52,683 nucleotides of DNA, from contig VKHL01000179.1 in NCBI GenBank assembly GCA_015146655.1, forward strand, positions 1 to 52,683, read 5' to 3'. Origin of the DNA: Ochromonas danica. Taxonomy: Eukaryota > Sar > Chrysophyceae > Chromulinales > Chromulinaceae. A model generated the notes under the pieces. That model worked only from the letters and a program-made list of their open reading frames with translations. It was not told where the DNA came from and ran no database searches. Shown here piece by piece: positions 1 to 10,620 of the stretch. A program made the translations under genes and the position numbers. Positions within the stretch are counted from its first letter, which is position 1. Every line of letters starts with the position of its first letter.

Positions 1-68
<68 letters not shown>

Positions 69-70
69 CA
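1..70. repeat. (ATT)n trinucleotide microsatellite
   Basis: An almost pure run of ATT units with two ATC variants near its end. It lies at the very edge of the window, so its true length is unknown. Confidence 0.97.
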
Positions 71-513
71 TTATTATCATTGACAAACAACAACACCTTC
101 TGCTACTATCGGCGAAGCACAATGTCTTCTATGAGCCACACTTTGTCATTATATTATTAGACTACCTCGTTATCATCACAGAAGAAGAAGAAGAAGGCTT
201 TGTTAGTCACTTCTGGCTGCTCACTTCTTCATTATATTGACTATTGCACACACGAGGCTTATGTGACAGCCGTCTCATGGAATACTGGGACAGTCTCATG
301 TGTAGATGATGCTGCATTGTTACAAGCACTGCAACCAATAAGTGATTGGTGGTGGAGAATCAAACAGTAGTAGTTATTCAAAGCAACTTCTCTGACGTCG
401 TAATATCTCACTGGTCCACCAGAGAAGGGTGAAATGGGACATGAGCACGTTACATTTTACTTCATCATCATGTCTACACAGAGAATTGGCACAAGTAAAC
501 TGTTAATGCACTT
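71..513. other. gene-free stretch left of the kinase-like gene
   Basis: No supported coding region is seen on either strand. It holds a short GAA-rich patch near 181-197 and otherwise ordinary sequence. The right part should contain the 3' UTR of the minus-strand kinase-like gene. Confidence 0.5.
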
Positions 514-2150
514 TCAAGACTTCATCTCTTCTTCCTCCTGATGTGGCGGGAAGATTTGATTGTAGAAGAAGAGGTCGTGATCACAAGAAAGAGGGCCACC
601 ACATTCAACCCCTGGGGCCCATTGAATCGCCCCATCTTTGTTGAGGAACGGAGGGTATCGAGCTGGATTATCGAGATCGTCAGTTCGACCAGAATGGTCA
701 AAGTCAACTATTCTAATGTCACCCACTGGACTGACCAAGATGTTGTTGGCTCGGAGATCGCCGTGTACGAACGATTTACTGCGGAGAAGATCTAATGCTC
801 TCTTGACATGTGAGCGAGCGTTCCGCTCAATGGACTCAGTAATGTTGGGATAAAATACATGAAGAGTTGGCCAACTAACATGCTCCATTACTACCATAAA
901 CCAACCACCTGGTAGCTTCTGGATGTGGAATAGTCGCGGGGCTAATCCCTCATCACTCAATGAGCGATGGGCACCCTCACAATATGTTTTCGTGAATTTG
1001 ACCACGAGATCACTTCCAATAGCATGTTCAGCACCTTCATCTGCTTTAGTGATCGTTACTGTATAAACCAATTTCTTTGATTGTGTCGGATTGGTTTTCT
1101 TGTCATATGGTTGGTATTCGAAATAGCATGTTTTCCCATTATTATCGGTAAAGGAGCGAACATAAGGATAGCCCAGCTGATTAATTTGTTTTGGGGGAAC
1201 CAAAACCCTTTCCATGTATTCGGCTTGCAACTTGGTCAATGCATTTTTCGTGGCTCTGAGAGCTCTTGCCACAGCCACCACCATATCTTGCTGATACCGC
1301 AGCACCATCATCTGCAGAAAGGGAGTGACAGGGTCACAAACATAATTACCATCACCCAAGTGAACGCCAACAGAAAATGATATATATGGGCCAACTACCG
1401 AACAAAGGATAGCTGGACAACAATATCGTCTGAGTAACTCCTCATTCGTTCTACTGCTACTTAAATAACCATAATGATACCACATACACTGTTCCGGAGC
1501 GCTGGCTTGTGTAGAGCCAAGTTCATTCTTAACTTGGCAGTTTAAAATCATGGCGCCGTCGTAGCGTAACATGGGCAAACGATAAACCACACTTCCATCT
1601 GTACAAGACGAATAGTTTCCTTTGAATTCGAATGAAATACGTTTATAGTTGAGGTCAGTAAAGTAGTCGCGAAAGAACATGTTCCAAACTTTAACTCTTT
1701 CTTCCTCTTTTCTGAAGGAGCCCATCATCCCGCCGCAGAGCTGATAGGCTTGCAAGTAGTCATCTTCTTCCAGAGCAACTGACTTAACTTCATCGAAGTA
1801 CTCACATATAATAGGAGTTGCCAAGGAGGAAGGGAACGAACTTATATCACTTAGGCCACGATGAAAATTAACGGGGGCAAGTTTACCCCCTCGCGAAAAA
1901 TGGCTGAGATTACCCCCAAATGTAGAGGGCGCGGGATTACCCAGAGTATTCATGAAGTTGGCCATTAGCTCTTGGTTGCTGAGAGAGACAGGAAGAGGAG
2001 CTGGGGATGGGACAACAAAGATTGAGATTGGGCAGGAGAGAGTGAGAGAAGTGACATAGAGAAAGAGAGGGAGAGAGATAGATAGAGACAGAGAGAGAGA
2101 GAGAGAGAGACAGAGAGAGAGACAGAGAGAGAGAGACAGAGAGAGAGACA

Positions 2151-2222
<72 letters not shown>

Positions 2223-2228
2223 GAGACA

Positions 2229-2300
<72 letters not shown>

Positions 2301-2306
2301 GAGACA

Positions 2307-2378
<72 letters not shown>

Positions 2379-2384
2379 GAGACA

Positions 2385-2456
<72 letters not shown>

Positions 2457-2480
2457 GAGAGAGACAGAGAGAGAGAGACA

Positions 2481-2514
<34 letters not shown>

Positions 2515-2746
2515 CCCAGGAGTTAAACAAAAAGCGAAAATCAAAGTGATCAACTGGTGGTTGTGTTGGCCTGTGACATGTCAATGAGTAGCCCTTGTAT
2601 CTCAGATAGTCTATTGTGTTGAGTTGAATTAAAGGTGTAGATATAGGCGTTGCACCAGTAAGCGGTAAAGTGGACGTGTATCGGTTCTCTTCAAATGGGT
2701 TAATGAGGGGTTTAGCTGATTCATAGCAAGATCCCAGCTGGAGCAT
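514..2746 (-). CDS. kinase-like protein with an upstream VKNE-type domain (CRN-like REase-kinase layout)
   Basis: The C-terminal half has the landmarks of a divergent protein kinase. There is a lysine strand (LVVKFTK), a hinge-like segment (MVVMEHV), an HGDLRANN catalytic loop in place of HRD, and VDFD in place of DFG. Upstream is a domain with YDGAMILNCQVKNELG and a hydrophobic CCPAILCSVVGPYISF stretch. From memory, this pairing matches a large family in basidiomycetes and other microbial eukaryotes that has been linked to the restriction-nuclease plus kinase type of Crinkler effectors; this is a family inference, not a demonstrated function. I place the start at the ATG at 2746, because this region is a copy of the TRAPPC9 start. 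The link between this first exon and the domain-bearing frame runs through a long (CT)n tract and is unresolved; an intron ending near 1980 is likely. Confidence 0.6.
2057..2513. repeat. GA/CT tract with a 78-bp higher-order repeat
   Basis: About 450 bp of almost pure GA, interrupted by C in a fixed pattern. The C positions come in triplets at 2137/2149/2163, 2215/2227/2241, 2293/2305/2319 and 2371/2383/2397, so each triplet recurs exactly 78 bp later. The next unit starts on time at 2449 and then drifts. On the sense strand of the kinase-like gene the tract is CT-rich and sits just upstream of a plausible acceptor, so it may be a giant polypyrimidine tract in an intron. Read as protein it gives only Ser-Leu repeats. 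Confidence 0.95.
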
Positions 2747-2770
2747 CTTGGGAGCTTCCACTTCTTGGAC
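2724..2770 (-). repeat. copy of the TRAPPC9 5' UTR and start codon region
   Basis: On the minus strand, 2770-2755 repeats a 16-nt string found at 47019-47034. After a short variable gap, 2748-2724 repeats a 25-nt string found at 47039-47063. The second block includes the ATG and the codons for MLQLGSCY. A shorter match, CAGCAACAA, lies just upstream in both places. The order and the position of the ATG are the same, so the start region of the kinase-like gene looks like a displaced copy of the TRAPPC9 first exon and leader. Confidence 0.9.
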
Positions 2771-3261
2771 TTGTTGCTGATAGCCTTGACGGGGGAGGAC
2801 AGCAAAGCTGCTCTGGAATCGCGTTACTCCGCCTCAGATCCCTTTGGCCTCGTCCTCATCCTCTTCTACTGAGACTACTGCTCTGTGCGCCATACAGTCT
2901 CTCTTCTTCTACCTCCTCCTCAAGGCTGTCGAAGTTAGGAGAAGAGGTCAAAGCCAGCTCAGAAGATGGACTTGAAGGAGGAGGTCAAAGAGGTGGTTTA
3001 CTAGTGTTTCTCCTTCTTCCTCAGACCAGGTCAGCAAATGACGAGCCCCAACTATTCTCACCATTAGACTACAATGTACAATCAGAAGAGCTGACGCGAA
3101 GCTAAAGCTAACCGTCTATGAGTATGATATAGACTAAACGAGTTACAGTAGACTAGCTCATGAGATGCTGCGGCTGACTGAGTAACCAACCAAATACACC
3201 AACTGAGTGATAGAAATAGTGAGAAGTTCATTTACAAGATATGCAAGAAGTGTTCAATCGT
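2771..3261. other. intergenic stretch, probable promoter of the kinase-like gene
   Basis: No coding region was recognised. It lies between the minus-strand kinase-like gene start and the 3' end of the small membrane-protein gene, so it should hold the promoter of the former and the 3' UTR of the latter. It contains CCTC/GGAG-rich patches but no element I can name. Confidence 0.5.
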
Positions 3262-3506
3262 TCACTTGGCGCTCTCCTCCATGGCTTTGATGACCGCCTC
3301 GGGCCTATCGCAACAACAACACAATTAGCTCCTTGACTCTTAATAAGAAGGAAAAGAGCAAGAGGAAGTTCTTCTTACTTGTGCATGTCAAACATGCTGG
3401 GTCCCTTTTTCTCCATTGGCGACTTGAGGCCAAAGAAAGACAAATAGGCGAAGGTCAGGACTGCAGAGGTCCCCAGGAAAACCTTGACTTTGTTAGTAGA
3501 TGACAT
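3262..3506 (-). CDS. small single-span membrane protein, 56 residues
   Basis: Two exons (3506-3379 and 3304-3262) join in phase across a 74-nt GT-AG intron, giving a 56-residue protein. It starts MSSTNKVKVF, has one hydrophobic segment at about residues 9-27, then a short lysine-rich stretch and an acidic helical end (KAMEESAK). The size and layout resemble small subunits or assembly factors of the mitochondrial inner membrane, but I do not recognise the family. An in-frame start upstream is possible but lacks a clear ATG. The gene is head-to-head with the TPR membrane-protein gene, with about 380 bp between the two starts. Confidence 0.6.
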
Positions 3507-3884
3507 TGGTGCCTTTCTGTTCCAGAGCAGACTGATCGAGGAGTGCAAGGTCTCACTAATTAGCAAGTCAAGTCAAGTCAAGTCAAGTCAAGTCAACCAC
3601 ATCCCCAGCAAGGTGAGGGCCAGAGACGACAAACACTTCCTGGACTTGGCAAACAACGCGATTTACTTACTTCGCGGCGAAACTCTCCAAAGTAGAGTTG
3701 AAAGTCGTAGTGTCTGCCTGCGTGGCAGGAGGCAGCAGCAGGCAGGCAGCAGGTACATCAATCATTGTGTCCTCTGTCTGGTCTGTCTCATCATCTCTTG
3801 ATCGGCCTCTCTCCCTTCGCGATCAAGGCCTCTGCTGCCATCCACTCTCTCAAGCAGTCTTGATCTTCTTTAATTCTCTTCAAT
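3507..3884. promoter_or_regulatory. divergent promoter region with a (TCAAG)n repeat
   Basis: This lies between two genes that start away from each other, so it should drive both. It contains about six AAGTC units at 3565-3596. No other supported element was seen. Confidence 0.45.
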
Positions 3885-6800
3885 ATGAAGATATTTCTTC
3901 ATATTCTCTTCACATTTATTGTCTGCATCCTGGCAGGAACAAGGCGAGCATACAGTCACGAGAAAGGCAGTCGAACAACTGCCTTGGCCCAGCCTTTTCT
4001 GCACAATCCTGACCAGGGAGTCGACACATTCAAGGCATCCATGGAAGAGGTAGGTTTCCTTCCCAGGGACAAAGAGAAATTAAATACACCCTCTCGATCC
4101 AACTGACACTCACTCACTCACTCACTCACTCACTCACTCACTCTCTCTGTTCTGTCTCTTTCTCTCTGCTCTCTCTCTGTGTGTCTCTCTATGTCTTTGT
4201 CTCTGTTTGGGTGGTACTGACAGGGTAATATCCAGGGAGTGGTAAACCTTCTTCAGAATCACATTAAACAGTGGAGCTTCATCGAAGCCCAGCTCTTGGA
4301 GCCTAATGTCAACCTGGGCATGGTAAGTGCTCGCTCGTCTCACTGTCTTATGTGATCACTCACCCTTTGCTTGCCTTGCCTGGCTGACCTCTCTTTAGCC
4401 CGAGATATTCATTCCATTGAAGCATCTCACTACCACACTACAGACCTTGGGAAGCATCTTCCTTATGAGAGATGAGCTGCAAGACGCAAAATCGTGTTTT
4501 GAGCGAGCTTGCCCTCTGATGGAGCTCTTACCAGCTTCGCTGGACGATGGGTTTCGAGCAGATAAACTAGAGGCAGGTCTTGTAGAGATTTACGATGATC
4601 ATGGGGAAGGGATTCAGACATCAACTCTTCAAAAGAAAGGTGGTTTCTTGGGCGAGGAGGAGCCCAACGGCAACTATGCGGCTAATTGCTTCTCGTTGCT
4701 GCGCAAAGTTTATCTCAAAATCTATGATAGCAAGCTCAAAAAGAAGGGGAAGGAAGCATTTGGTATTGCTCATTCTGCTCGACTACATCCCTCAGACAGT
4801 CCGTCGTCATCTGTCCTGCAGGAGCCATCCTCTTATGCCACGGGACAATCTGTTTGGGAGGAGCAACAACTGGAGGAGGACGAGGGAGATGAATACGAGG
4901 ATCATCTGAGTCAGCCCAATTCAGCCCCTTTCCGGTCTGCGTCTGTGGCAGAAGTGGCACCTGAGAAAGTCGACGAGGATGGAGGAGAGAATGTGGACAT
5001 TGAGGAAATGATCGAGCAGCTGCGCCTTCCCTTTCAACATCTCCGCTCTGAGCTTCTGTTTGTGCGACAAACTGGCAAGGACAACGAGGAATCAACTCGT
5101 GACGATAGTTACATAGATTCGACAGAGGATGTCAGAGTTCCATTTGAAAGACAAAACAGGCCAAACGAATGGGAGGGACTGCGCAATGCGCTTTTCCCTA
5201 CGCCTCATATTGCTACATCGCCTGTCTCGACTTCGTCTTCTCTTCTTGTCGACCAAGAATCACACGAAGACGAAGTCGTTCCGTTGCACCCCGGTGCCAG
5301 TGGTAGCGGCAACACGGGATCGAGTACATCAATCATCGCGACGGATTTGGAGATCATGCTGCGTAAGTTTGTCAAAGAGGACGCAAAGGGACGTCAAGAG
5401 CTTCTCCGACTAGCTGCCAAGTACTACGACAACCTCGACATTAACTTTCCTTATGTAAGTTGTCCACCGTGTTTCTTTTCTTACTGTCTTTTCGTTAATA
5501 TTGGAATGCTATTAGATGGACTATAGCGAGTATGCAGCGAACATGGATATTGGTATGGTATATCTGGATGTGATGGAAAGAGTCGTACGGGAAGGGTTTG
5601 ATTTTATCGGCCCAGAACTGGAGCGGTGGCAAGATTTGGGCCAGGCGCTGATTATGCGAAGTGCTCATCCATCCGGTACTGAAGAAGAGGAGGTGAAAAG
5701 CCCGGGTACCATTGGTCTGGGTATTGTATGGGAGCTTGACCCAATTACCGGCAAGAAGAAGGAATATACTGTGGAACTTGATGGATCCTACTTTGATGCT
5801 TTTACTCTGGCAGAACGTAACAGGCTTCTGGTGCTAAGTGCGTTTGATATTGCGGCTCATTTGCAGCCCACAGAGCAGTTTGACCTCTCGCTAGGATTCT
5901 CTCTGGGTATTTTAGATAATGATCGATCTCGTCAACGAGAGGCAACGGCGCTGGCTGGTGCTTTGGATGGTCTCTCAGTAATTGACAGAGCGCAAGGAAA
6001 GAGTGCTTCTGCTAAACGTCGCAGGGCTCCTGCCAGTAAGGTGGATAGGATCATGGCTGCGCTATACGAGGAACAAACGACGCCTGACTTGGGCGGCTTT
6101 TCCAGTTTGAGAGCAGCCGTCCCAACTCTCACCTTGGAGCATTGGACCACAAATATCTTCTTGTTCTTTTTGATTGCTACGGTGCTAGCTGTGGCTGCAG
6201 CTTCCTATGTTACAAGCAAGCGAAAAGTGATAAGTAGATTGCGTAGTCGGGGTGCCAAACGGTCTATCACCTCGTACGAACAATTATTGCATGCCATAAA
6301 CAAGTGCTTGGGTCAAAGTGGGGATGGTGATGAAGAGGAGAGTATAGCAGATTTGATGTCGAGCGTAATGCGTTCGGCGGTCAGCGCTTTGGCTGCTATT
6401 CCTGTTCAGCTATGGTCGCAGTTGAGACTTTCTGCCTCAGTTGGATTGCAAACTGCTACAATGACAGCATGTTCGTCTTCTTGTTCCTCTACTAATGTGG
6501 CCCAGACGGTCACATCGGGCGAGAAAGTTGACGTGGATTGGACTGCTCGGCTTCTGTCCCTGATTCCGATTTCTCGATCCTCAACTCGAAACGATTCGAA
6601 AGCCGACAATCCAAACACTACCTCACAGAGTTCTTCAGACAAGGCTCGGAATGCTGATATGGTAATGCTTGCTATGGAGTCTTGTGCGAGTATTGATGAA
6701 GGTGTTGAGAGTGCAGCTAGTTGCGTTTCTACAAATCTTATCAATTCGATTCATTCGCTAAGCTCAGATTCTGTTATGCAATCCTCGCTATCATGTAGTA

Positions 6801-8260
6801 TGTCTTCAAGTACTGGCGGTACAATGGGGTCTTTATCGTTCCCACAGCCTCTTTCTCCGCCCAAACCCCCTTCCTCGCCTCGAAGCACTCAACAGAAAAG
6901 AAATAAAGATCGTAAGGAACAGTCCTCACGCGCTGCCAATGCCAAGGATTCCTCAATTGTGAGGAAAAGCCAAGGAGGAGTTATTTCTGGAAAGGACAGG
7001 GAGAGGGAATCGACGTTGGCTGCAGCACCATCGGAAGGAGCTACTTTTCGACCTGGAGCAGCTTCTGAACAGGCAAACCACGAGTGGATATGGGATATCG
7101 CTGACGTGACTAAGGGTGCCGTGGAAGGAGATGATGAAGGGTGGGTGGAGGCAGGAGCAAAGCGCAAGGTTGCAAACCGGTTAAAACAGGCGCAAAGTTC
7201 TTCGGATAAAACGAAAGGCAAAATATCTGTTCAGAACGTTCCTTCATCTTCCTCGTCTTCTATTTCTGTCACGAGTGGCATTGTTTCGAAGGTTGCAGGT
7301 GGTTCCACAAACAAGAAAGGTAGTAATTCAGCCAGTGGATCAAGCAGCAGAAATAAAATACCTGCTGTCCATTCCGCTGAACAGCCAGTTTCTGTTTTGA
7401 TACCTCCAACTAGTTCTGTGAACGCGAGCGCTACTGCTAATACATCCACTCCCGCTACTTCTGGATCGGGATCTGGCCGTGCTGTGACTTTGAACTTGGA
7501 AGAGCGCTTGCTATCTACGGCTCGTACGAAGGTGACGACGGGACGTAGCCAATCCAATGGCTCATCTTCCCCTAACCGTCCTTCGTATAAGATTGCTGTG
7601 GCGAATAATACTTCTGGTGTGTCCTCAACGGTAACTAGCTCGGCCTCCTCAGTCTCTGTCCCTTCGCCTACCACCTTGCCAACATTGGCTGCATCTGAAG
7701 AGGATTTCTTTGCCCTGCCACCTGGCCTTGCCGTTACTTCTACAGCGCTGTCTTCTATTCCTGAGTGGATTGGTTCAACTTCTTCCAGTAATCCCTCGTT
7801 TTTGCCTCCGCCAGGATTGGAGGAGTCTAGCCAACAATCTTTGCTGTATCGTCTTGGTCTCGCAGCCCTTCCTTCATCACAAAATTGTGGCCAGCCTCCT
7901 GGATTGGGCCTGCCGCTTTCTTCTTCCATTTCTGGTGGACATGGTATCATTTCGACACCACTTTTGTCGTCTATGCCTTTCCTCGACGAAATCGAACAGG
8001 AGATGGAGAGAGACAATTTGCTGCAGGGAATTTTGGGAGACTTGCTGTCGCCTGCTTTGGACAACCACCACGATCAAGATGCGTCAAACAACAATGCTGC
8101 GAAACAGACCACTGCCTACTCTTCGCCGCCTGGGCAAATCTTCCCCTTTTCTGATTTATCTCCGTTGGCGCCCGTCTTTGAGCCCAACAAAGGTCTTTCC
8201 TACACTTCGCAAACAAACAACAACACGGAAGAGTGGGTATTGAATAATATGAATTTGTAG
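3885..8260 (+). CDS. TPR-type single-span membrane protein with PPGL-bearing cytosolic tail
   Basis: Four exons (3885-4049, 4224-4322, 4399-5454, 5516-8260) join in phase to give about 1354 residues. The first exon opens with a signal peptide (MKIFLHILFTFIVCILAG). Residues of about 40-450 form a helical, TPR-like region (for example LGSIFLMRDELQDAKSCFERA) followed by acidic linkers. A single hydrophobic span lies at about 652-672 (IFLFFLIATVLAVAAASYV) and is followed by basic residues, so the last 680 residues are predicted to be cytosolic. That tail is Ser/Thr-rich with one conserved-looking patch (EWIWDIADVTKG, then DEGWVEAGAKRK) and three PPGL motifs in the last 200 residues. PPG-hydrophobic motifs are known ligands of GYF domains (GIGYF family). 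The product is probably an ER or secretory-pathway protein; I do not recognise an ortholog. Confidence 0.8.
4107..4142. repeat. (CACT)n microsatellite inside intron 1 of the TPR gene
   Basis: Nine tandem CACT units followed by a CT-rich run, all within the 174-nt first intron. Confidence 0.95.
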
Positions 8261-8515
8261 AAACGATCCGCTGACATGAACCTTGAAATGTGGATGAATT
8301 TACGGCATCTCGGACTGTGAGCTCATCATTGACCGATGCTAATTGCCTATGAAACACTATAACCCTAACATGCTCTAAGAAGTTTAGAATAATAATAATG
8401 CATTTTCTTCGTCATTGAAGTACAGAAGGTGACTTTCAAGCCTTAGTTTTGGAGTTTTGTGGGAGTAGATCCACCAACGTGTACCTTACAAAATAGATCA
8501 AATAGATCATCCATC

Positions 8516-9417
8516 ATGGAGTCAGAGTCCGTCGTCATCAACGGTGATTTAGACCTTTTTGAGCTGTTCTGCTTTCCTGAATTGCCGGGAAGAGGTGAGT
8601 TAGCTATTTTAATTGTTAGCATGAAATTATGCTTTAACTGTGATCCACCTCTGCTGCAGAATTCGTTTTCGATGATGAAAACAGCCTAGCTTATGGCAAG
8701 CTGGAAGACGAGCAAGAGGAGGATGATCAAGACAGCCTCTCCAAAGACACAGATGCACTTCTGACAAAAGAAGAGCTGATTGAGGAGCGGCGCAAGAAAA
8801 AGCGCGCGCGTCGACGACTGCATTATCGCCGCACCCATCCCTTCAGCCGCATATTCAACAGTGACATCCGCAAGCAGTATCCAACAATGTGGGTCAATGT
8901 ATGGAATTCCGCAGACCCTGCTTTGTATGGGAGCTTTATCAGGCACTTCGCAAGCAAGAATATGATCAGTGGCAATGATTACGATCCAGCTGTTGAAAAG
9001 CAGATTGTGAAGCACCTTCCTTACGCTGGTAGGGATTCTTCTCTTGAACAAGCTATTCGTAACTATGCTTTCCAGTTCGCAGTGAGCACTGATGCTGTCT
9101 GTGAGGTGCGGGGCTGTCAGATAAGACGGTCTCGCCAGGCGAACGGCACTGATATTTACGTTCACATGCGTCTTTGTGGTACGAGGCTCTATGACTTAGT
9201 GTTTCCTTCGGACCCTACAACGAGCATCAACTTGTCTGATCTAAAACAGTATCGTGTTCTCTCGCCAAATCCTGTGGTGTTGGATTGCACGGGCTTTATG
9301 ATCTTCCACTTCGAGGAGACAAACAGCTATGTCGACAAGTACTGGTTTCGTTCTACTTATTTCACGCTCACTACTCTGAATGCCGAAGAATTACGAGCCA
9401 GAAGTTTAAAATCATAA
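8516..9417 (+). CDS. unknown tandem family, copy 1 (DLFELF / acidic / basic / conserved C-terminal domain)
   Basis: Two exons (8516-8594 and 8660-9417) join in phase across a 65-nt intron, giving 278 residues. Order along the protein: an N-terminal hydrophobic-acidic segment (DLDLFELFCFPEL), an acidic stretch (EDEQEEDDQD), a highly basic stretch (EERRKKKRARRRLHYRR) and a conserved domain of about 190 residues starting PFSRIFNSDIRKQYP. The basic stretch could be a nuclear-localisation or nucleic-acid-binding segment, and the N-terminal segment resembles an acidic activation motif; together these suggest a nuclear regulator. This is inference, and I do not recognise the family. Copy 1 is the most diverged C-terminally but shares a near-identical internal patch with copy 2. 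Confidence 0.75.
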
Positions 9418-10620
9418 TGATTTTCTTTTGTTTGGATCCCATGAAAGTGAAATCGCTGTTTGCATACATAATATTGTCAAAATCTGTGGTGTGGCTCTGT
9501 CTTGCGGACTGGACTGAGGAGCTGCTGATAATATGCATACTTGAGCGTCAGCCTTTTATAGTTCGCTGTGTTCAGAATGTCCCGCGTTATAGTCTAATGT
9601 CTTTTATCGTTTTTCCTGAACTTTGCAATGCGAAGCATCGCAAAGCTGTGTTTAACTAATCAATCTTAATTGGTCCCAGGATTAGTGTTGTCACTTTGTC
9701 CACACTTACGCATCCTTGTACTTCGAAATTGAAAACAGCGACATCAAAATTGCTTGGTTTGGTAAGTACACAAAACTACTGGACAAACAAAACAAGCTGG
9801 CAGCGTTCATGCTTCAACGCGAGTCAATTAACTTGCAAATTAAACTTCGCATTATCGATAAATCCTAACAATCCAAATCCACGATTTGGCCCCGATGAAT
9901 CAAGATGATCAGATGCACTCATTGCTGGCTATTCTTTAATCGAAATGATCACAAAAGGAATTCTCGACCAAATCATCCAGAAAGCATTGAAATCTAGAAC
10001 AGTCTCTGCCAAACATGAGCTTTCACATAATCTGTTGAGATAGCGGAGTCTACGCAGCTACACAATGGAGTATTTGTGTCATGTCTTCCGCGACAGTATC
10101 AACAGTGTCTTCTGCAACAGTATTCTGACGAGAGTATTCCGGGAATTGAAGAATGCTCAAGCGATCCTTATCATTTCTAAATCTAAAGTTGATGGGTATG
10201 ACTTCATTGAAAAAGGAATCGATAGTTCAGGTTTCTCAGCAGAACATCACCAATCAAATCCATATTTCATACAAATCTCTAAATTGCTTCGAATCCATGT
10301 TTAGTGCCAACAATACCGAATAGTACTCGTACTACGTAGTATATTGTAAGCTCCGCGCAGGACTATCAAGTCAAAGTGCCCAAGAAGCACAAAAAGCTTA
10401 TTGATGGGAGGACGTCACAGTTCAATGCCAACCTTTGTTGATAACTACCACAAATCCAAACTCATAACACGGAATGGGAAATTGAATGCGATGTGGTTCT
10501 GGATTCCACCCAGAGACAATGGATTCCACCGGAAAATAACGAACCCATTCATTCATTTCACTCATTATCCGATATCTGTCAGTCTGCAGCTCTCAGTCTA
10601 TTTATAACCCTGCCTAATCC
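9418..10620. other. intergenic stretch between family copies 1 and 2
   Basis: No supported gene. The ORFs here are short, have no coding character and no family similarity. The sequence is AT-rich. A TATTTATAA string at 10599-10607 lies only 14 nt before the copy 2 ATG, too close to be a classical TATA box for that start. Two copies of GGATTCCACC lie near 10500-10530. Confidence 0.5.

Noticed and set aside
1937-2553. Long Ser-Leu repeat proteins read from the GA tract in two frames
   Set aside because: A pure dinucleotide run is open in several frames; this says nothing about coding.
7231-8064. 277-residue minus-strand open frame
   Set aside because: Antisense shadow of the low-complexity tail of the TPR membrane protein.
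8368-8376. AACCCTAAC string as an interstitial telomere site
   Set aside because: Only about one and a half units, which is expected by chance in 52 kb.
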